64,000 nucleotides of DNA, taken from Amphiura filiformis. Taxonomy: Eukaryota > Echinodermata > Ophiuroidea > Amphilepidida > Amphiuridae. Below the pieces are notes generated by a model. It did not search any database, was not told the origin of the DNA, and was given only the letters and a program-made list of their open reading frames with translations. Positions 57,699 through 64,000 of this stretch are shown piece by piece (position 1 is the first letter of the stretch; each line of letters opens with the position of its first letter). The position numbers and the translations under genes are program-made. The stretch lies in assembly GCF_039555335.1 (NCBI RefSeq), contig NW_027305498.1, positions 744,001 through 808,000 on the forward strand, in the 5' to 3' direction.

Positions 57699-58703
57699 TT
57701 TTCTTTCGTTATACGATTTCCTTTACAAAAAGTTCAATTTTTATAGACAATCAAACGTCAAATATTCATTCTATTTCCGAAATCATTTGCATCCAGTGAG
57801 TAAATTTCCAATTTCAAAGTAATACTTTAACAGTAAATTTGTTCGATTTTGTGCACTCGATAGATGTAAATTCCGTATGTACTGAATTTCAATGTCTTCC
57901 AAATGTAAAAATTCGATGTCGACGTGTTCCTGATAAAAGCTGATGTAGTAATAAACAAAATAAGATAATTACAGACACGTGTAAAGCTAAATACAACATA
58001 TTCGATGTGAAACAATAACCTAATCTCGCTTCAAAGCCATCTTTCCGATTGAATATATAAAAAAATATCGCATATTTTTCAGCTTATACAATAACTGATG
58101 GACAATATGATACCAGGAGTGCAACATACCATTTTTTTCCATATTTGTATAACAATGAATTATAATTATTATGAACTGTGCATGCGAAGTACGGTGTGAA
58201 ATCTGGTAACAGCTCGCGCAATCAGGATAAAATTTTAAACAAAAATACAAATTAGTGGTCACAGATGTGTTCATTCTCCATCTCATTAAACATGTTAAAG
58301 GTGCGTGGTCTGATATTTTCATTGCGTTTTCTATCTTACATTGAGGCCAACCATTAACAACCTGTTTCAAAAACCATGTTATTGCTTCAGCGGTTTTGAT
58401 ATTACTTTTTGGTATAATAACCATGATAACAATGCTTCACAGAATTTGCGTAGTCAGGGGGAACTGGGGGGTACTAAATTTTCAGGGGTAAAATGGGGAC
58501 AGCAAAGAGTGAAATGTCATTAGTGACTAATAGGGCTAAAAAATGGGACAAATAATATTGACAAATGGGGAAAAAGTATCTTTAGTGCTCCCTCACACTA
58601 AACATGCTAACAGGTTGGCTCTACTGACGCCCCTGGTGGTGGCTACTACGTTTTTGTTCAACATTGTTCAAAAACAATTTGGCGATTTTTCAGTATATCT
58701 CGG
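57699..58703. other. Upstream of the p24 gene, no gene recognised
   Basis: AT-rich. The - strand frame 58020-58424 has no recognised domain and ends in simple sequence. The promoter of the p24 gene, if active, should be near 57700-57900. Confidence 0.35.
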
Positions 58704-58938
58704 GCGCAATCTAAGAAATAAAGGTTCTCTCATGGAGAATCCTCCATATTGAACCTCTCAAAAAAGGTTCTTTAATTGGAGGACCCTTAAAGGTTCTCTA
58801 AAAAACCGAAAACGGCTCCGTATTCATTTTCGGCCATTTTAGATGGTTTGGAACCATTTTTGGTTTAGAGAACCTTCAAGGGTTCTCTTGAGAGGACAAT
58901 TTTAGAAACTTTTTAAACCTTTATTTCTTAGAGTGCGT
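58704..58938. mobile_element. TIR element (MITE), about 235 bp
   Basis: Inverted ends share TCTAAGAAATAAAGGTT. The interior has repeated GGTTCTCT and AGAGAACC blocks and a nearly palindromic centre. The ends are certain to a few bases only. Confidence 0.65.
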
Positions 58939-59261
58939 AAAATCATTTAGTGGGGTAATGAGAAAAATACGAGCATCATCAGATGCACGCCTCAGTTTTT
59001 GATGATGTAAAATGAGTTTTCGATGTGGTCACACACCTTTAAAGTCAATCTAACAATTAGGCATGTGCAAATAATTGCTCTTTAAAATGGTGACACTTTG
59101 CAGAAATAATGAGGAATTTCGAATTTTAACATAACAGTAATAATTTATTGAATGAATCATCAGTTTCAAGTGATTTTATAAAATTTGATTTCCCTAACAT
59201 AATTATTTGATTAAGGTTACTCTTAATACTAATAAATATAATACAACAATTAATAATTATA

Positions 59262-59525
59262 CAGGGTGTCCCAATAAATACAGAATCCTCATTGCGCCCT
59301 CTTTTTCTCCTATTTCTGAAAAGTTGACCAAAATGTATTTTGGTATGTAAAGAAACCTTAAATCCTTAGCTTTAATAAACCAAAACAATTATTTCAATCG
59401 GCTCACAATTTTTGAAGATATGCCCTCTTTAAGAAATGTAAAAGATGGCGCAATGAGGGTTAAGGGTTCTGTTTTTTTTTCTGTTTTTTTTTTTTTTTTT
59501 TGGTGGGTGGGGGTAGGGCACCCTG
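59262..59525. mobile_element. Short mariner-type MITE related to 42918-43922
   Basis: The ends CAGGGTGTCCC and GGCACCCTG are flanked by TA on both sides. The left half shares about 150 bp with the arms of the larger mariner-like element, including TTTCTCCTATTTCTGAAAAG and AATCGGCTCACAA. It has no transposase, so it is a deletion derivative. Confidence 0.85.
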
Positions 59526-59648
59526 TATGAGAGGAGGAATGTCACCTCTAAGAATACCCAGTGTTGGTTCCAAAATCTGAAAACCTCCAGCGTGACGGTG
59601 TTCATTTTTATGTAACAGAATTTGAACACATCGGACGCATTCTGTTGG

Positions 59649-59700
59649 GGCGGATTTAAGGGGGCGCCTCCCCCCCCCCCCTCCCCTTAAATCCGCCTCT
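59649..59700. repeat. Short GC-rich inverted repeat
   Basis: GGGGCGGATTTAAGGGGGC faces CCCCTTAAATCCGCC across a C-run. It could fold into a hairpin of about 15 bp. Confidence 0.6.
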
Positions 59701-59756
59701 GACCACCAGGTTTCCTCTTGAACACTTCAGACGAAAATTACAACTAGTGGTGGGTT

Positions 59757-60737
59757 AAGGAATCCTGATGTTCAAATTTCTTAGGGAACAGGCTTATTTG
59801 ATGCAGTATGATCTCCTGAGCATGTTGACACCATTTTCATCCAAATCGGCCACAAAATGAGTTGGTGCCGGCCAAAACAAGTATTTGGACAGGGGGGTCT
59901 GTGGGGAGTCTGAAAATCAATATTTTTGACAATAATCATTATTATATGCCTAATTGTGTTAAAGTTGGTGCTGATTTGTATGTAATTGATGTCTAGAATT
60001 CCATTTATGAAAGTTGCATAAAAATTGGACTTGTCGTTTTCTTAAAATGGCTGTTTTACGTCCAAATATGGATATGAGGGCGCTTTGCATAAAACATGCA
60101 AACGATCTTTCAAACGGAAATTTCAATGTTGTATGTATGAAGATAATCATAGTTAGTACCTGCTCAAGAAATTTGAGCTGTTTACATAGTACGGTTTGAT
60201 TTTGGCAGCCATTTGAATATTTCATAGAATGCACTTTCAAACGTGTACGTTTCAATGGAAGGCTTCCTGAGAATACGAAAAATGGTGCCACGGTCAAACG
60301 AAAAGCATTATAATGCCCAAATTTCTTGAGGATATGCCACATGTGATTATCTTCAAGATGGCATCATTAAAAAATTTTGTGAAAAGAACGTGTGCGTGTT
60401 TTATGCAAAACGCCCTCACATCCATATTTGGACGTAAAACAGTCATTTTAAGAAAACGACAACTCCACTTTGTATGCAACTTTCATAAATGGAATTCTAG
60501 ACATCAATTACATACAAATCAGCACCAACTTTAACAGAATTATGCATATAATAATGATTGTTGTTGAAAATATTGATTTTCAGACCCCCCTACAGACCCC
60601 CCTGTCCAAATACTTGTTTTAGCCGGCACCAACTCATTTTTTGGCCGATTTGGATGAAAATGGTGTCAAAATGCTAAGAAGATCATACTGGATCAAATAA
60701 GCCTGTTCCCTAAGAAATATGAAACATCACCCTTTTT
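59757..60737. mobile_element. Foldback element with about 360-bp arms
   Basis: 59765-60115 and 60375-60735 are inverted copies with about 90% match by eye; both contain TTCTTAGGGAACAGGCTTATT or its complement and the block around GGACAGGGGGGTCTG. The centre has a second, weaker inverted pair (GAAGATAATCA and TGATTATCTTC). The mirror frames on both strands (MHKxWxCRFLKM) come from the two arms and are not separate genes. Confidence 0.8.
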
Positions 60738-60944
60738 AAAAGGCTGTTTAACCTACCCCTACTACAACCCCGGATCGAAGGGTTCTCTCTGGGTGCTTGT
60801 TAAGGTTTACGGGAATGTGACGCGGTTCGGGGTAGGCCTACACTCGATTTTATGGCTGGGTGCATTTTCAGTGAAAGGCGCATCATTTGGGTTTTTGAAT
60901 GCTACGAAAACACTTGGTACCCTTTATATGCCCTTTATACAGTC

Positions 60945-61020
60945 CTAACCCGACATTTAAACGTTTTCTGACAACCTTTTCTAACCTTTTGCGAATGATG
61001 TCCAAAACGTTTAATGTTTG
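60945..61020. repeat. Fragment of the CCCAGCAAACACAAAA MITE family
   Basis: The text AACCCGACATTTAAACGTTT followed by ACAACCTTTTCTAACC and TTGCGAATGATGT is the complement of the left part of 52749-53146. Terminal repeats are missing. Confidence 0.6.
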
Positions 61021-61054
61021 ATGGATATGTATAATATAGGCATACACTGTATAA

Positions 61055-61341
61055 GGTGAGGCATCATTTGACTTAAGGGGGGTGGGGGTGACTGGAAGTT
61101 GGGGTTGTGCGATTTTTTTTTCACTATATATAATGCCAGGATTTATTTATTTTAATGTTTCATGTATATTTATTGTATTAACTGTCGTAGGCGAAGTTTT
61201 TTTTTTCGTTTTTTTTTAGTGACATAGGGGAGGTTTTTTTTCTTAATTTTTGCTCATGTAGTGGGGTAATTGTTTTGTCTTTTTTTCAAAACTTCAAGCC
61301 CCCCCCCCCACCCACAACCTGGAAGTCAAATGGTGCGCCTC
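61055..61341. mobile_element. PIF/Harbinger-like MITE, relative of 9878-10182
   Basis: Ends GGTGAGGCATCATTTGACTT and AAGTCAAATGGTGCGCCTC are inverted with small differences; TAA is directly outside both. The interior has T-runs, a G-run near the left and a C-run near the right, as in the copy in gene 1 intron 4. Confidence 0.75.
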
Positions 61342-62960
61342 TAACATGTGAAAAATGCCTAGTATTACTGTAAAATGCTTGCATTGCAACAATGTGGCCA
61401 GTGAATGTGGCGATTGGAGTAGAAGAGCGACCTCAATCTCGGTCGTGCTCAACTGCATTCAAACTTCGCCGTTCACAAATCGCTTCACTTGTCAAGTTGT
61501 TCTGAAGCAGTGAGGACCGGACAGACGGAGCTTGCCAAGTTGGCAGCATAAACTTGGAGTTGACACACACAACACACGTGTGTATATCATAACAGTCTTC
61601 TGATTTGATTTGGAAATATGCTACTACATGGTTGTATGGTTGTATAAAGTAATGTGAAATTTTAACAATTTTGTATTACCGTATTTGCCGTATTTATGGT
61701 GACCAAAAACTGATTGAGGATTATCCCCTTTGACTGGAGTGGAGAGGACCATTTACGGATGCAAACAATTTGTATTTTGAGCAGCATCATATTTGCATCG
61801 TATCAACATTATTAAATACTGGAAAGCATTGTATTTTTATACTAAGCTGTCTTCAGAAAATTTGTATAATTTTGATGAATGTATGGATTCACTGTTTATG
61901 TCTCGTATGTGGTCACACTCACTGGATTATGTTGCAGATTTTACTAACCAAATCATAGGATAAATACCAGGAATATTTAATAGTAATACTCATCACTTCT
62001 TTTGTATTTTTGAATGTAGCCTCTGGATACTGTAACTTTAAGCTTACTTCAACTGAAGCAATCTGCATTTATTATATTGTAAAACGTAAGCCGAAATAAG
62101 GATCTGCGGCAGTGTAACAACTTCACTGAATGTGTATACTGTTATGTTATCATACAAACACACTGCGTGATAATGTGTGAAAGGAATTACCTTTGTGGCC
62201 ATGAATGGTAATTGGAAGAGTCAACAATTCGGGCTATTGTATGTTGTTACCCTTCGGCTGGGATGGCGAAATGAAGTAGAGACATGAATTGGGTTAAGCA
62301 TGATGATGGGACTTTTTTTATATGGCAGACTGTCGGAGGATGATGCATGGTGGTGTTGACCACTTTTGTTACTGTGGATACAAGCATCTTCTTCTATTCT
62401 TTACCTGTATTGTGTGTTCTGTTGTGTATCTCAAATGATATTTTGAATCAACAAACTCGGTTCTTTTGATTTCAACTTAAAGCTTTTGCCTTCATGAAAC
62501 TAGCCTGGAGGCAGATTTAAAACACATTGTATGTTTTCCACTTACGTGATTCTTAAAATCAACTTCAGTCAAGGATAGGAGTGACTGAAAACGTTTTAAG
62601 TTACACAACTTATTGTATCATCAAGTGTTATTGTTGGTGCATTGATGTTATACGCATCCTCCAAGTTAAAATTAGCTGGAGTTTGGAAACTAAACAAGCG
62701 GTAGGTCATTCTCAACATTAAAGGAGAAAAAGAAACTTCGTTTTGAGATATATTAGAGCAGTGCAGTATAGAACTCAACATTAATATTTTGAAACCAGAA
62801 TACGTGTTTGGAAAAAATGGAATATTTGTTATAAATTTTGTGCTTGGTACCTTCTTTAGATTTCGCGCCGGATTTTAGGAAGCGGCACCAAATATCGTGA
62901 TTAGATCTACTGCTTGATTGGATTAATACTTGCCAAACTTGGTGGTGAATAATAAAAACG
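61342..62960. other. Region upstream of gene 3, no gene recognised
   Basis: AT-rich sequence without repeats that I recognise. It probably includes the promoter and 5' untranslated region of the gene beginning at 62961. A TATAAAT occurs at about 62831-62837. Confidence 0.35.
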
Positions 62961-63069
62961 ATGGCACGCCCTGTTGACATGATGAAATTTAGACGATGGA
63001 ATACCCTTCTCTTATTATATTGCTTGTTGTGGATTTATAACTGTGCAACGTTGACTCATGGACAAGAGG
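62961..63069 (+). CDS. Gene 3, first exon: signal peptide of a secreted or membrane protein (partial)
   Basis: The ATG at 62961 has a good context (AAAACGATGG). The frame reads MARPVDMMKFRRW, then a hydrophobic stretch (TLLLLYCLLWIYNC) and TLTHGQE, followed by the donor GGTATGTG, phase 1. This is the form of a signal-peptide exon, as in genes 1 and 2, but the sequence is not related to theirs. An internal ATG at 62979 could be used instead. Later exons would lie beyond the window or in the last 900 bp, where I find none. Confidence 0.5.
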
Positions 63070-64000
63070 GTATGTGAAATAATTTCTTCTATATTTTAAT
63101 TAATTTATTGTCTCCTTCGTCAAGTTTCATTTCAAATCAGCCAGAATTTTTAAAAATGGAAAAAAATAAATTGATAAAAAAAAAAAAAAAAAAAAAAAAA
63201 ACGAGAAAAGAATCCTATGGTACTTGGTAGACTTTTCAAAATACTGAATAAAGCAAATTATGAATTCCAATTACATTGTGTTTGGTTTGCATGAGTAAAC
63301 TTATGGAGCGATTTTACGGATTAAAATTGGTATTTAGAAAACACGTGTAAAGGTGAATCGCATTATACGTGTTAGATTCAACAGTTCGTAATAGTTTTAT
63401 AGTTCTGTTTATCCATGCTTGATTTAACATTCAATCATGATTAGGGACCGTTTGATATTTACGCCGGGGGATGGTAGTTTGGAAGAAACAATTCACACAC
63501 AATTTGCCCCCCCTCCCTCTCGTCCCTTCAAAATGTTCGGATTCCAAATTGTTTTTCCCAATTTTCTCCATTGAATTTAAAACTGAACACCCACCCCCTC
63601 ATCATGCATACATGGTTCAAATAAAAGGTTCAGATTTCCCCTCAAAACCCGGGCTCAAGACCGGCCCCAAAACATTTCGAATTCCACTTTAAAATTCCCA
63701 TACCCAATGGTCCCTAACTAAACCTTCATTTAATTTCTTTAATAGTATGAAAAAGAGCAGACTAATGTTTTTTTTTTATAGCAGAGTTGTCTGAGAAAAC
63801 TTTTTCATATTTTCTCATCTCATGGTTTATGAAAATATTTACAAAATATAGTGGCATTTAATTATCACTTTAGTTCACAGGGTTATTTCAGTTGTTTCGA
63901 TATAAAAAAAAGATAGTTAAATTGACGCAACCTTGACGGAACGCAGAACCCCGACCATCTTGAAACATTTGGATCATCGATCAACTTACTCACCCTGTTT
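63070..64000. other. Right edge, probable intron
   Basis: Contains an A-run (63178-63202) and C-rich tracts with CCCCCCTCCC. The region at 63440-63715 has inverted text TTAGGGACCGTTTGATATTT and CCCAATGGTCCCTAACTAAA, perhaps the ends of a short TIR element of about 270 bp. No exon is supported. Confidence 0.4.

Noticed and set aside
60014..60534. Paired small genes on both strands (MHKxWxCRFLKM)
   Set aside because: They are the same sequence seen in the two arms of a foldback element.

Overview
This window is invertebrate-metazoan nuclear DNA: AT-rich, intron-rich and dense in transposons. Small phase-1 exons encoding EGF, C-type lectin and somatomedin-B modules, the frequent motif TAGGCCTA, and the mix of Tx1-type LINEs, Penelope elements and many TIR elements suggest a deuterostome such as an echinoderm or hemichordate. 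That placement is an inference and I would not name a species. No bacterial or viral gene block is present.

Two paralogous secreted-protein genes lie in tandem on the + strand. Gene 1 (7019-11773, six exons, about 294 aa) encodes a signal peptide, an unrecognised five-cysteine module, two calcium-binding EGF domains and a C-type lectin domain. Gene 2 (21913 to about 41795, 17 inferred exons, about 708 aa) starts with the same 40-nt signal exon and the same module, then has 15 EGF domains and a somatomedin-B-like exon. Thirteen of its EGF domains sit in exons of exactly 114 nt that repeat about every 300-330 bp; some units are almost identical in both exon and intron. The three places where the spacing is broken each hold an insertion. 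On the - strand near 57 kb is a p24/TMED cargo-receptor gene with one frameshift, followed by two decayed tandem copies of its last part. At 62961 a signal-peptide exon begins another gene that leaves the window.

The rest is mostly mobile DNA. There is a Tx1-like LINE (about 366-3030) split by a TIR element, an antisense LINE inside gene 2 (27540-28915), a LINE 3' end (41972-44207) split by a mariner-like element, and a frameshifted Penelope-like element (44766-46549) plus two Penelope fragments at 34.9-35.6 kb. Many non-autonomous TIR elements are present, several with clean target duplications: a pair with 9-bp duplications carrying a tRNA-like gene (4977-5919 and 55299-56263), PIF/Harbinger-like ones with TWA, mariner-like ones with TA, and a piggyBac-like one with TTAA. 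A family with a terminal hairpin and internal tandem repeats has three copies (40427-41663, 48675-50915, 51092-52089); the first ends 19 bp before the somatomedin-B exon. Simple repeats include (AAAT)n, (GAT)n and (ATC)n, a 21-bp minisatellite and a patch of TTAGGG variants.

In the two main genes the N-terminal module is the candidate new domain. The EGF array forms an extracellular stalk, and the C-terminal lectin or somatomedin-B module is a likely ligand-binding part. A role in recognition or adhesion is an inference from architecture only.
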